The notes under the pieces: generated by a model
Databases searched by the model: none
Told to the model about the DNA's origin: nothing
Seen by the model: the letters and a program-made list of their open reading frames with translations, nothing else
DNA from: Pavlovales sp. CCMP2436
Taxonomy: Eukaryota > Haptophyta > Pavlovophyceae > Pavlovales
DNA length: 10,000 nt
Reading direction: 5' to 3'
Assembly: GCA_026770615.1 (NCBI GenBank)
Contig: MU631308.1
Location: 1,226,837 to 1,236,836 of the forward strand
Program-made: the position numbers and the translations under genes
In this document: positions 1 through 6,420 of the stretch, in pieces
Position numbering within the stretch: position 1 is the stretch's first letter
Layout: each line of letters begins with the position of its first letter

Positions 1-282
1 AGGGGGTGGGACCTGTGATTGCTTTGCCTCTGTGCGTGACAGCCTGTTAAGGGCAGGACGAGCCTCCCCCTCGCTCGGTAAAGGGACGGCAGCGGTGCTG
101 GCAGCGGCCTAATGGTGATATAAATAATAATATCAAATGGGATTGCCAATAGGGACCCTGCAACGTTTTTTTTTTTTTTTAAGAAAGAAAAGGCATGCTC
201 GCACTTCATACTGGTGGCAGTAATAAGGAATATATACTAGTGAGCAGCGCGCGGTGGGGCGCGCGCGTACCGAGGCGAGAGA
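1..282. other. Non-genic flank with poly-T run
   Basis: I see no gene here. The stretch is mixed in composition, with an uninterrupted run of about 14 T at 166-180 followed by a purine-rich AAGAAAGAAAAGG segment, and a GC-rich alternating GCGC/GCGCGCG patch at about 246-268. Short open frames exist on the minus strand but have biased, proline- or lysine-rich translations typical of low-complexity DNA. Confidence 0.5.
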
Positions 283-414
283 CACTCCCAGGGCGAGCGC
301 GGAAGCTGCATCTGTCCCATTTGCAATCTGTGTATGTAATTTAAGCATTTTGTGCATGTGACTCCCTGAGGGCGAGGGCGGAAGCTGCGTCTGTCCCATT
401 TACAATCTCTGTGT
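283..414 (+). repeat. Two-copy direct repeat, about 54 bp units 78 bp apart
   Basis: Copy 1 (283-336) and copy 2 (361-414) share the order ACTCCC, then GGGCGAG, then GCGGAAGCTGC, then TCTGTCCCATTT, then CAATCT, ending in a GT-rich tail. They differ at a handful of positions and by a two-base indel. The 24 bp between them are unique. The GT tail of copy 2 has expanded into a short GT microsatellite, so the second copy merges into low-complexity DNA. Confidence 0.75.
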
Positions 415-462
415 GTGTGTGTAAGTGGGGAGGGGGGCGGGGGAGGAGAAGGGGGGGGGGCG
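410..462 (+). repeat. GT microsatellite followed by G-rich tract (G-quadruplex potential)
   Basis: A (GT)n run at 410-422 is followed at 427-460 by a nearly pure G tract with at least four runs of three or more G, the last run being ten G long. Such a tract can in principle form an intramolecular G-quadruplex on the plus strand. No gene is close enough to suggest a role. Confidence 0.8.
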
Positions 463-635
463 TTTGGCATTATGATTGCTTATAGGATGAAGACGAGGTT
501 TTGCAAATATATGAAATAATCCCATCCAACTAATAATCCATGTACGACTAAAAACAAACGAGGATGCCGCCCTGGAGTTGCACGTACAACTATCCTTACT
601 ACTTTTTATGTGCGTCGGTTCCATTTTATGTTTAT
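463..635. other. Unassigned sequence
   Basis: No gene, repeat or RNA motif recognised. The translations of both strands are short and uninformative. Confidence 0.4.
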
Positions 636-642
636 CTATATC

Positions 643-680
<38 letters not shown>

Positions 681-760
681 CGGGTGTGCGTGTGTATGTT
701 TTTATATGTATATATATATATGTGTGTGTATCGAGATATTTAGATATATATCTATATAGA
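636..760 (+). repeat. Compound TA/TG microsatellite
   Basis: The sequence runs through (TA)n to about 660, (TG)n at 661-680 with a few substitutions to about 696, a second (TA)n at about 705-720, (TG)n to 729, and a palindromic AGATATATATCT near 742-753. An open frame through it gives only alternating tyrosine/isoleucine and valine/cysteine residues, which is the expected translation of the repeat and not a protein signal. Confidence 0.9.
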
Positions 761-912
761 GATCTTTATGGCACGTACCTGCGATGCGATTGTGCGCATC
801 ATGCGAGCCTGGAACTGCGCGTGCCGCACCTTAAGCCTTTCAAGCGGCTGTAGGGGGGGTGCAGGGGGGGGTTAACTGTAAAACGTGTTTCCTGTCTGCC
901 TTTCAGTTTTGA
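761..912. other. Unassigned sequence with two G runs
   Basis: No gene recognised. Two G runs of seven and eight bases lie within 852-871. Confidence 0.4.
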
Positions 913-1047
913 CTGTCACGCAGGGAGATAGGAGAGGGTGGGGCTATGCGTGACTGTCACACTGTCACGCAGGGAGATAGGAGAGGGTGGGTCACACTGT
1001 CACACAGGGAGATATGAGAGGGTGGGGCTATGCGTGACTATCACACA
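913..1047 (+). repeat. Three-copy tandem repeat with 30-bp core
   Basis: A 30-bp core beginning CTGTCACGCAGGGAGATAGG occurs at 913-942, 962-991 and 997-1026. The first two copies are identical and the third differs at two positions. Copies 1 and 3 are each followed by the same roughly 20-bp tail (GCTATGCGTGACT, then a purine, then TCACAC), while copy 2 lacks most of it. The spacing of 49 and then 35 bp fits an original 49-bp unit with a deletion in the middle copy. The plus strand is open through the array, but I see no independent coding evidence. Confidence 0.85.
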
Positions 1048-1165
1048 GTTAACATACAACCTCGACAAATCTGGGGGGGAGCTCTGTGCACAAATCTTGA
1101 AGTACGTCCGTCTGATAGGTCTGCACCAAATCCAAGCGTTGAAAATACGCTCAGAACCAGGGACC
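1048..1165. other. Left shoulder of the foldback element, no gene
   Basis: No gene is seen. The last 20 bases or so (from about 1149) weakly resemble the reverse complement of about 1382-1405, so the hairpin arms of the neighbouring foldback element may extend beyond their well-matched part. Confidence 0.35.
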
Positions 1166-1381
1166 AAGGGTGTAAGGGCTGGCAACTTAGGCTTCCCTTT
1201 ATTTCAACCGTGTCGTCAGATTTCTGGAGCGTCGACCGAGGGGACCCTTATAATTATAAGGATGTTTATTTTATTGGGTGCTCAAAGCTTATAATTATAA
1301 GGAAGGCCTCGACGGGACTTCAGAAATTTGACGACACGGTTGAAATGAAGGGAGGCCTGAGTTGCCAGCCCTTATACCCTT
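1166..1381. mobile_element. Foldback element with 64-bp inverted arms
   Basis: The left arm 1166-1229 matches the reverse complement of 1318-1381 at 58 of 64 positions with no gap, and all six differences are transitions. The 88-bp spacer holds two copies of the perfect 14-bp palindrome CTTATAATTATAAG, at 1247-1260 and 1288-1301, themselves placed nearly symmetrically. No protein is encoded. The structure fits a non-autonomous foldback transposon or MITE, or an inverted duplication. I could not identify a target-site duplication, so the outer ends are uncertain. Confidence 0.75.
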
Positions 1382-1478
1382 GCAGGAACCCTTCCGAGCC
1401 CAAGGGTACCATTGCGGTGGGGACTCAGCGGTGGAGACGGTATCCCCGGAAATATGCAGATCCCCAATCCCCCGACTA
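1382..1478. other. Right shoulder of the foldback element, no gene
   Basis: No gene is seen. Its first part resembles the reverse complement of the sequence left of 1166, but only loosely. Confidence 0.3.
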
Positions 1479-1621
1479 CTGCTGGAGCCAGGTCTCGGTT
1501 GCTACCGAAATTTAAAACTGTTTTTGGTCAAAAAACCAGATTACAGTTTACAGTACTTATCGCATTGGTTAATCCCCCGCCAGCGGGGGAATCACCAAGA
1601 ACAGAGTCCTGGCTCCAGCAG
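1479..1621. repeat. Hairpin-ended 143-bp element with inner palindrome
   Basis: The 14-bp sequence CTGCTGGAGCCAGG at 1479-1492 is repeated perfectly as its reverse complement at 1608-1621. Inside lies a second inverted repeat, 1565-1580 against 1583-1598, pairing at 14 of 16 positions around a C-rich/G-rich centre (CCCCCGC / GCGGGGG). A shorter GTTTTT / AAAAAC pair lies near 1520-1536. Two nested hairpins with nothing coding between them suggest a small MITE-like unit. No target-site duplication was found. Confidence 0.6.
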
Positions 1622-1966
1622 CCCCTCTCTCACCCCCTCCCCATTCCATCCCACCACTAAGTACCTGTGCGCTATAAGGTTTGTGTCATTGGGAACGCAC
1701 TGCATATGAAGGCCTTCCCGATGTCCCCGCAGGCTGAAACATCGCCTGGGCCCTGGGACACATTTGGCTAGCTGAGAAGCGCCCACTAAGAATAAAAAAA
1801 ATTATCTGCGCACACACACAGTGTAGCCATCTTCATCAAGGCTGATTGCTGCTCAGGGGGGCTGAGCGCGCCCTCCCTCTGCAGATATCATGAAGGCCAC
1901 CTCCCTCAGCGCCTAGGGCGTTTGCGGGTGTGTTGAAGGGTCATACTAACAAACTAATTAACTAAC
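1622..1966 (-). other. Putative intron 3 or unidentified 3' part of the checkpoint gene
   Basis: The gene above this segment (exons at 3141-1967) has a good splice donor at 1966 (GTTAGT), so this stretch should be intron or contain further exons. A strong acceptor-like sequence (a T-rich tract ending TTCTTAG) lies on the minus strand at about 1800-1787, and the frame after it is open to about 1592, but its translation does not resemble the family, so I do not call it an exon. If the donor at 1966 is not used, the frame stops within four codons, at 1958-1960. Confidence 0.4.
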
Positions 1967-3141
1967 CTGCGCGCTCCGAGCGACCCCGGCTTCGAACGCA
2001 GCGTCTGCCCGCTGGAGCTCGTTGCGGCCCTCGAGCACAGCCGCCCACGCCTGAGAGGAGAACGTCGTAATATTAGACTGACGTGCGCTGTGCGCAGCTC
2101 GCCGAGCCCGCCCCTTTTCACGAGGGCGGCTGTTATCTCCTTCCCCCGGCCACGATTCCAAACAGCGCGGGTACACGAGCAGGGGTAACGCGAGGCGGGC
2201 TTAGAGGTTTCGGAGGGGCAGGTGGGCGGGCGGGCCGGCTGGCTTGCTGCCAGGCAGGCTGGCTAGCAGGCTGGCAGTAAGGTAGACCGACGGCGTGCGA
2301 GGAGATATGGGTGCCAACGAGGTCTCGCTAGCCATATGGGTGGTGGCAGGCTAGTGGGCTCCGAGGACATCTTCCACTACCTGCGTGCCAACGAGATCGG
2401 AGTCGACCACGCACTGCTATGGGAGGTACGCACGCATAGCCCGCTAGCCAGCCTGCCACCACCCATAAGGCGTGCGTACCTCCCATAGCAGCGCGTGGTC
2501 GACGCCGATCTCGTTGGCACGCAGGTAGCGGAAGATCTCCTCAGGCTCGTGGCAGAGGTCGGCGTACGCAACCCTGGTTTGAAAGGCGGCGGGTGCAGGG
2601 AGGGAACGCGTTACGTTTCGGGTTCGCGGGACAAAGGGATCGCACCCCGGCAAAGAAGGCTAACGCGGCCATCCCCGCCAGACCCACGCAGACGCGTGAA
2701 AGGCCTCGCACGCAGTTGGGCCTGAAGCGCTCGAGCGCGCGTGGCCGGGGGTGGGGAGGGGCACGCAGTCTACCAGAGTTTGAGATAGCGGATGTCACCG
2801 CGGCAAGCCTCGTCGTCCTTGAGCGCGCGCGTGCAGCGCTCGAGCAGCGCGAGCGTTGGTGCAGCAGCTGCGCTGGTCGGGTACGCGTCCCGCGACCACT
2901 TGATGTAAAGAACCCACACGCCGAGCGGGTCCCCGGAGGACGCGAGCTGCGCCTCAAACGCCTCGCGCGCCGCGTCCAGCGATGGCGGCGGCGGCGCGCG
3001 GACGGCAGGCGGCTCCGCGAGCGCCTCAAGCGCAGCGACCTTCACCCCGCGCCGATTGGGCACCACGTTCTCCTTGGAGAGCTCCCACGTGTGCTCTTCA
3101 TTGCGCGGCCCCTGGGCCTCCTGCGGTGAGCGCGACGACAT
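1967..3141 (-). CDS. MAD3: Mad3/BubR1-type spindle assembly checkpoint protein, N-terminal part, three exons
   Basis: Exons 3141-2774, 2573-2480 and 2050-1967, joined at GT-AG sites, give 182 residues without a frame break. Residues 19-28 contain WELSKEN, with the KEN box at 23-25. In this family it acts as a pseudosubstrate blocking Cdc20 in the mitotic checkpoint complex that inhibits the APC/C. Residues from about 57 onward match Mad3/BUB1 homology region I, the TPR-like helical domain: GDPLGVW at 70-76, IKW at 80-82, LLER at 99-102, YLKLW at 119-123, LCHEPEEI at 129-136, IGVD at 145-148 and RADAAF in exon 3. The W codon at 123 is split by intron 1, and both junctions align with the family without gaps. 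The KEN box before the TPR domain favours Mad3/BubR1 over Bub1; a combined Bub1-like protein with a C-terminal kinase cannot be excluded. The ATG at 3141 is the first Met in a frame open for about 80 bp upstream and places KEN where expected. The C-terminal part is not found. Confidence 0.92.
2051..2479 (-). other. Intron 2 of the Mad3-like gene (429 bp) with inverted exon copy
   Basis: The donor GGGAG/GTACGC begins at 2479 and the acceptor CGTTCTCCTCTCAG ends at 2051, giving a phase 0 intron. Splicing joins ...LLWE to AWAAVLEG..., which is the spacing expected in homology region I. Besides a GC-rich GGCTGGC-type simple repeat at about 2225-2280, the intron holds an inverted copy of the end of exon 2 and smaller related fragments, described separately. 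Confidence 0.88.
2299..2359 (+). repeat. Further degenerate copies of exon 2/intron 2 sequence
   Basis: GAGGAGAT at 2299-2306 and GTGCCAACGAG at 2311-2321 look like a third, internally deleted copy of the exon 2 end, in the plus-strand orientation. The 18-mer TATGGGTGGTGGCAGGCT at 2335-2352 is a perfect inverted copy of 2450-2467, which is the start of intron 2 (the loop between the two 73-bp arms). The series therefore looks like repeated, partly inverted local copying of one exon-intron boundary. Confidence 0.6.
2363..2542. repeat. Inverted duplication of the exon 2 end and splice donor
   Basis: Plus-strand 2363-2435 matches the reverse complement of 2470-2542 at 69 of 73 positions with no gap; 34 bp separate the arms. 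The right arm is the last 63 bases of exon 2 plus the first ten of intron 2. The left arm, in the intron, still reads EDIFHYLRANEIGVDHALLW on the plus strand and still carries GAG/GTACGCACGC. Three of the four differences fall at third codon positions; two change a residue (E to D, R to H). In the transcript the arms can pair into a 73-bp stem with the exon 2 donor inside it. Confidence 0.92.
2574..2773 (-). other. Intron 1 of the Mad3-like gene (200 bp)
   Basis: The donor GTAGAC begins at 2773 and the acceptor TTTCAAACCAG ends at 2574. Splicing is required because the unspliced frame meets TAG directly after codon 123. The intron is inserted in phase 2, inside the Trp codon (TG/G), and removing it restores the family alignment exactly. 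Confidence 0.88.
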
Positions 3142-3220
3142 CCCGCGCTTGCAGTTTGAATTTTTAAAAAGGGTAGCTTTGGACCTTTTTAATAACGCGC
3201 ATAGGGTAAACTGAGGCTCG
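3142..3220 (-). promoter_or_regulatory. Short 5' flank of the Mad3-like gene
   Basis: Only 79 bp separate the proposed ATG from the TIR element at 3221-3390, so the core promoter either lies here or overlaps the element. A TTTTTAAAAA tract at 3161-3170 is AT-rich enough to serve as a TATA-like site, and AAAAAGG / CCTTTTT (3166-3172 and 3184-3190) can form a 7-bp stem. Both are weak signals; no transcription start can be read from sequence alone. Confidence 0.25.
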
Positions 3221-3390
3221 TACCGGGGATCGCGGGCAATAAGAAGGGCGAATTTGAGCTTGAGGCTGAGCTTCTTAGCAAATTACATACGAACAATGCT
3301 TAAATTGGCTTAAATTACATGCAAACAATGCAAAAAAACGAGGCTCAGCTTCTTAACACTACGGCTTCTTATTGCCCGCGACACATTGTA
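3221..3390. mobile_element. MITE copy 1 (TA target site, TIRs)
   Basis: The element is bounded by TA at 3221-3222 and 3389-3390. The terminal inverted repeats share a perfect 17-bp block, TCGCGGGCAATAAGAAG at 3230-3246 and its reverse complement at 3365-3381, with looser matches outward. The interior has no coding capacity and holds a partly duplicated motif (GAGGCTGAGCTTCTTAGC and GAGGCTCAGCTTCTTAAC). It is homologous over its whole length to the copy at 4206-4370. TA duplication and C-starting ends suggest a non-autonomous derivative of a Tc1/mariner-type transposon; no transposase is visible. Confidence 0.85.
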
Positions 3391-3954
3391 TTTCATGTGG
3401 TGGAACTCCAATAAAAATCCCAAACAGGAGAAAATGAGAGGGGATGAGAGGGGTAGGAGGGCATATGAGGATGGAGGAGGAGGAGGAGGAGAGGAAAGGG
3501 AAGAGTGCAGAGGACCCAAGAAGAAGCAAACTATCAGCCGCAGCAGCTCGAGTGAAGTAGTCAGAGAATGAAACGGCAAGCTGTGGTAAAAGTCGAACGT
3601 GGGCGGTCGGAACGAGAACGACAGCGGCACATGGAAGGTGGCGGCGGCGGCGATAATGTGGCAAGGACATCGGCGTGTCCGGCAACTCAACGATGATGTA
3701 TTTTTTTTCAGTGGTGGTCACGAAGCTCAGGCATAGCTAAAAACCTGCTAGAACTGCGGATTCACTTGCGAAAGTGAGGTCGTTATGAACCGAGGACTCA
3801 CGCAGAATATATTATATAGCATTGCTGATGGAAGGATTTACTAACTGCGTATATGTTATGATGCCCCTTGTACCGCCTGGGGCGCATACTCGCTGCGTCT
3901 AGGAGGCCTCGGGTGTCAGCGTCTGAGCGTCACTCTGTTGAGCTTCAGCGTTAC
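3391..3954. other. Unassigned stretch with GGA and GGC trinucleotide repeats
   Basis: No gene recognised. A (GGA)n run lies at 3473-3492 in a longer purine-rich tract, and a (GGC)n run at 3639-3652. A minus-strand frame (3721 to 3359) is open for 120 codons, but its middle translates the trinucleotide repeat as serines and it ends inside the TIR element. I do not count it as a gene. Confidence 0.45.
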
Positions 3955-4180
3955 CTTGCGGTGGTGCCAAAGCGCCGACAGAGCCTCGAGAAGGCGATTT
4001 CGTTCGGGGGTTCTTTAAAATGGGTGTCACGTCCGGTAGTATCGACAGTTTGCGCCAGGACACCGTGTCTTGTCACAGCCTTGCCCCAGCTCGTCGAGAT
4101 GCCAACGCCGACCGTTGCTTGCCCGCCAAGAATGGAGCCGACGTTGTTGCACTCGTGAGTTAGGTGGAGATAGGTCGTGT
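3955..4180 (-). CDS. Candidate internal exon, unknown product (weak)
   Basis: On the minus strand a frame without stop runs from an acceptor-like CTCCTACAG ending at 4181 to a good donor, GCAAG/GTAACG, at 3955/3954. It encodes about 74 residues with a varied, protein-like composition including a glycine-rich stretch (GGQATVGVGISTSWG). It has no ATG, so it could only be an internal exon or a fragment. I do not recognise the family. The opposite strand also has an ATG-started frame of 96 codons (3868-4158), less protein-like in composition. A TIR element begins about 20 bp upstream of the acceptor, which argues against an intact gene. Confidence 0.22.
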
Positions 4181-4205
4181 CTGTAGGAGATCACTAACTA
4201 GCTAA

Positions 4206-4370
4206 TACAGAGGATCGCAGGTAATAAAAACGGCGGGGTTTGAGGCTGAGGCTGAGTTTCTTAGCAAAATACATACACACAATGGTTAAATTGTGGTTAA
4301 AATTGCTATCGTAGGGCTAAAAACGAGGCTTTTTAACACGACTGTTTCTTATTGCCCGTGATCCCCTGTA
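4206..4370. mobile_element. MITE copy 2 (TA target site, TIRs)
   Basis: TA at 4206-4207 and 4369-4370 bound an element whose ends read CAGAGGATCGCAGG on the left and, as reverse complement, CAGGGGATCACGGG on the right. The interior aligns with the copy at 3221-3390 throughout (shared CTTAGCAAAATACATAC-like and TTAAATTG blocks, and GAGGCTTTTTAACAC near the right end). It has no coding capacity. Confidence 0.85.
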
Positions 4371-4410
4371 CCACAAGTAATATTATTTAAAATCGAATTA
4401 TTGTATTTAG

Positions 4411-4537
4411 TACAGGGTGTCGCAGGCAATACGAACGGCATTTTAAAGCTTAAATTACTATTGAAGGGCTTACAAATGAGGCTTAGTTTCTTAAAAGCAC
4501 GTTACGGTTATTTCGTATTGTCCGCGACACCTTGTCA
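4411..4537. mobile_element. MITE copy 3, internally deleted
   Basis: The left end is TA at 4411 followed by CAGGGTGTCGCAGGCAATAC; the right end, as reverse complement, reads CAAGGTGTCGCGGACAATAC. The interior matches only the right half of copies 1 and 2 (AGGGCTTACAAATGAGGCTTAG), so about 40 bp have been lost. The right target site reads TCA instead of TA, suggesting a one-base insertion. It lies only 40 bp from copy 2, in the same orientation. Confidence 0.8.
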
Positions 4538-4586
4538 TTATATAGCTGTGAACCCCCCTACATTAATATAAAATTAGATTAATTAG

Positions 4587-4604
4587 TATGAACTATAGTT
4601 CATA
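4587..4604. repeat. Perfect 18-bp palindrome
   Basis: TATGAACTATAGTTCATA is its own reverse complement. It lies in a short AT-rich stretch between MITE copy 3 and the GC-rich segment beginning near 4620. It could be a dimeric protein-binding site, but there is no context to support that. Confidence 0.7.
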
Positions 4605-6049
4605 ATGTGTTGCACTCAAAATTTATACGATCACGACGTTACATGCCACCAGCACTTGAGTGGCAGCTTGCGTAGAAGATGACCACAGCCGTTCTTCACG
4701 TTGCGCGCGTCCTGGTCCGCGATCTTTACGCGCGACTGCACGAGCACACGCGCGTGCGTGTTCTGCTTCCGGAAGTGTCAGCGTGCGCGGGCAACGACGT
4801 CTCCTCGCTGAACCCGGTGAAGGCCCGCAGCCATTGAACCCAAGCTTTGAGAGAGCTGGCTATTCCAAAAGTTTCAACAGAGCTCGCTTGGGTTTTTCAC
4901 TGGCGTGGTGGATCCAGGTGGTGCGGGATTGGTTCACAAGCCGTCAGGCCACGGCTGAAACCTTGTAAATAGGGGTAGGGATTTCTACTCGCGCGGATGC
5001 CTCCTGCGCGCCTCAGGCGGGGCTTGCGGACCTGTGGAGTTCGGGCATGGACCAAAGCCCAGCCAGGATTAGGTATTCCCTCAGTTGTGCCCACCGCAGT
5101 TTTTGGTGTTTCAAGTTATCTGGCGGACGCTTTTTGATTTTCGCAGAAGTGTGTAGAATGGTTGCTATGCTGTAGAACATTTTGTTGTGTATCCAACCGC
5201 CTTCCTTTACCTGGTATGCCATCGACCACAAAGGAGCAGTGCTGTTGCCACAGGGATCTGTTGGGTCTTCGTCTGGCCGTCTATATCTGAGATCCAGGTG
5301 GTTCTGGACGGTCTCTGGCTAGCGCCCGAGCGTGGGCTATGGCTCGTTCGCGGAGGTTCGCTGCTGCTCATTTGTGCTTTGCACCGCTGCCGTCGAGTCC
5401 CATGGCTGCGCAGAGGAAACAGTTCTCATCACCTACAACGTCCATGTCCATGAGGTTTACGGTAATGTCGAGTTTTTCGATTTCCCAGGCTCTCGCCTGT
5501 TTCCGATTGCGGCCCCTTTTGAGCGCGTGGGCGCGTTTCGAGAGGTTGTTAATAAGATTAGTGTGTTGCATCCGTCTCTATCTTCTGTTGGAGTGTTATT
5601 GGCGGTTATTGTGCTGGTTCCGGCTCCATCTCCTGTTGGGATGTTGGGTATGCCTGTGCATTTTTTTGTGCGGGGTCGTTTGGATTCTTTTTTTGGGGAG
5701 TTGGAATTCCAAGAGACGCAATACCCAGGGGCGGAAGGCCATTGCTTTGCCGAAGCACTGTCGCAGATGCCATTGGCGACAGGGAAGGTCGTCGGGTCGA
5801 GGGTTGTCAGATGTCAGCACTGGATGGTCCATGATCCAGTAAGAGCGTCCGGCGTCGGTTGCTTTGGCGGTGGTGCTGCGTTCGCCTTCCTTGGCGTCCG
5901 GAAAGGGCGGGGGGGGTGAGGGGGGTCTCGGCTTAACCTTGTGGCCGGAAAGCACGTGCGGTTCCTTCTGCTGCGCATGCGAGTGGTGCTGCTTTGTCGG
6001 TCGTCCGCGCCGAATAAGTCCAAGCTGCTCTGTATGGGATGGCGGTCTC
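4605..6049. other. Unassigned GC-rich stretch, possible decayed repeat DNA
   Basis: I recognise no gene. Open frames of 60 to 195 codons exist on both strands and overlap each other, the longest being plus 5332-5919. None shows a family motif, and T-rich runs (5659-5665, 5690-5695) pass through the longest. The minus-strand frame from the repeat at 6050-6420 continues unbroken to 5596, so part of this stretch may belong to the same decayed element. AACCCAAGC at 4837-4845 is repeated inverted at 4886-4894. A G-rich tract lies at 5906-5926. Confidence 0.4.
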
Positions 6050-6420
6050 ACCCCTGAGCCTTTTAAATAGTATATTTTAACTTTGTGATAGTATGGGTTT
6101 GGCACGCTGTAGCTCACGCACAGAGCGGCGGGGACCATGGGTCGCCGCACATCGCCATAGACGAGACGGCATGGGGAAAGCCAGGATTCAATCAAATTGA
6201 TGATGCGGCCTCCCGTTGGTGCGTTGTGATCTCTTGAAATCACTAAAAAAAAAACCATAAATTTCATCATGGGGCCCGATTTTCGGGCATGTAGGCGCAC
6301 GTGCCAGCAGCTTGCCAGCGCGTCGACGTGGACCTCCTCTAAGCGAGGGAGGGCTCGGCGTGATGTGTGGGGTAGCCTATACAACTGCATATGTGTTTGG
6401 CTCACCCCTGGTGCAGCCCC
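6050..6420 (-). repeat. Dispersed repeat copy A with conserved minus-strand reading frame
   Basis: This segment aligns over about 370 bp with 9617-10000 in the same orientation. Shared blocks include ACCCCTGAGCC, CCTCCCGTTGGT, TTTCGGGCAT and CTTGCCAGCGCGTCGAC. On the minus strand one frame is open throughout copy A and keeps the same residues in both copies: VDALAS, HN-x-PTGG (6228-6208), NLI-x-SW and VPNP (6105-6094). Many differences are synonymous third-position changes (CAC/CAT, TGC/TGT, GGC/GGT), as expected if the ancestor was translated. I do not recognise the protein. A degenerate transposon gene is the likeliest reading. Confidence 0.65.

Noticed and set aside
578..853. Plus-strand open frame rich in tyrosine, isoleucine, valine and cysteine
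   Set aside because: It is the direct translation of the TA/TG microsatellite.
1592..1800. Minus-strand segment after a strong T-rich acceptor, considered as exon 4 of the Mad3-like gene
   Set aside because: The acceptor is good, but none of the frames resembles the next part of homology region I, and the segment runs into the hairpin-ended element.
2541..3129. Other long frames over the Mad3-like gene on both strands (162 and 178 codons)
   Set aside because: They are shadows of the GC-rich exon 1 and intron 1, with arginine/alanine-rich translations. Only the frame of the proposed exons matches the checkpoint family.
4837..4894. AACCCAAGC / GCTTGGGTT inverted repeat considered as a structured RNA or terminator
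   Set aside because: A 9-bp stem with a 40-base loop is weak and could occur by chance; no gene ends next to it.
4660..4968. Plus-strand open frame of 102 codons
   Set aside because: It begins at GTG, not ATG, and its first half is a low-complexity arginine/alanine/serine stretch. No motif supports it.
5332..5919. Plus-strand open frame of 195 codons
   Set aside because: No recognisable motif, passes through T-rich and G-rich runs, and overlaps comparably open frames on the other strand. The minus-strand frame there is the one linked to the conserved repeat.
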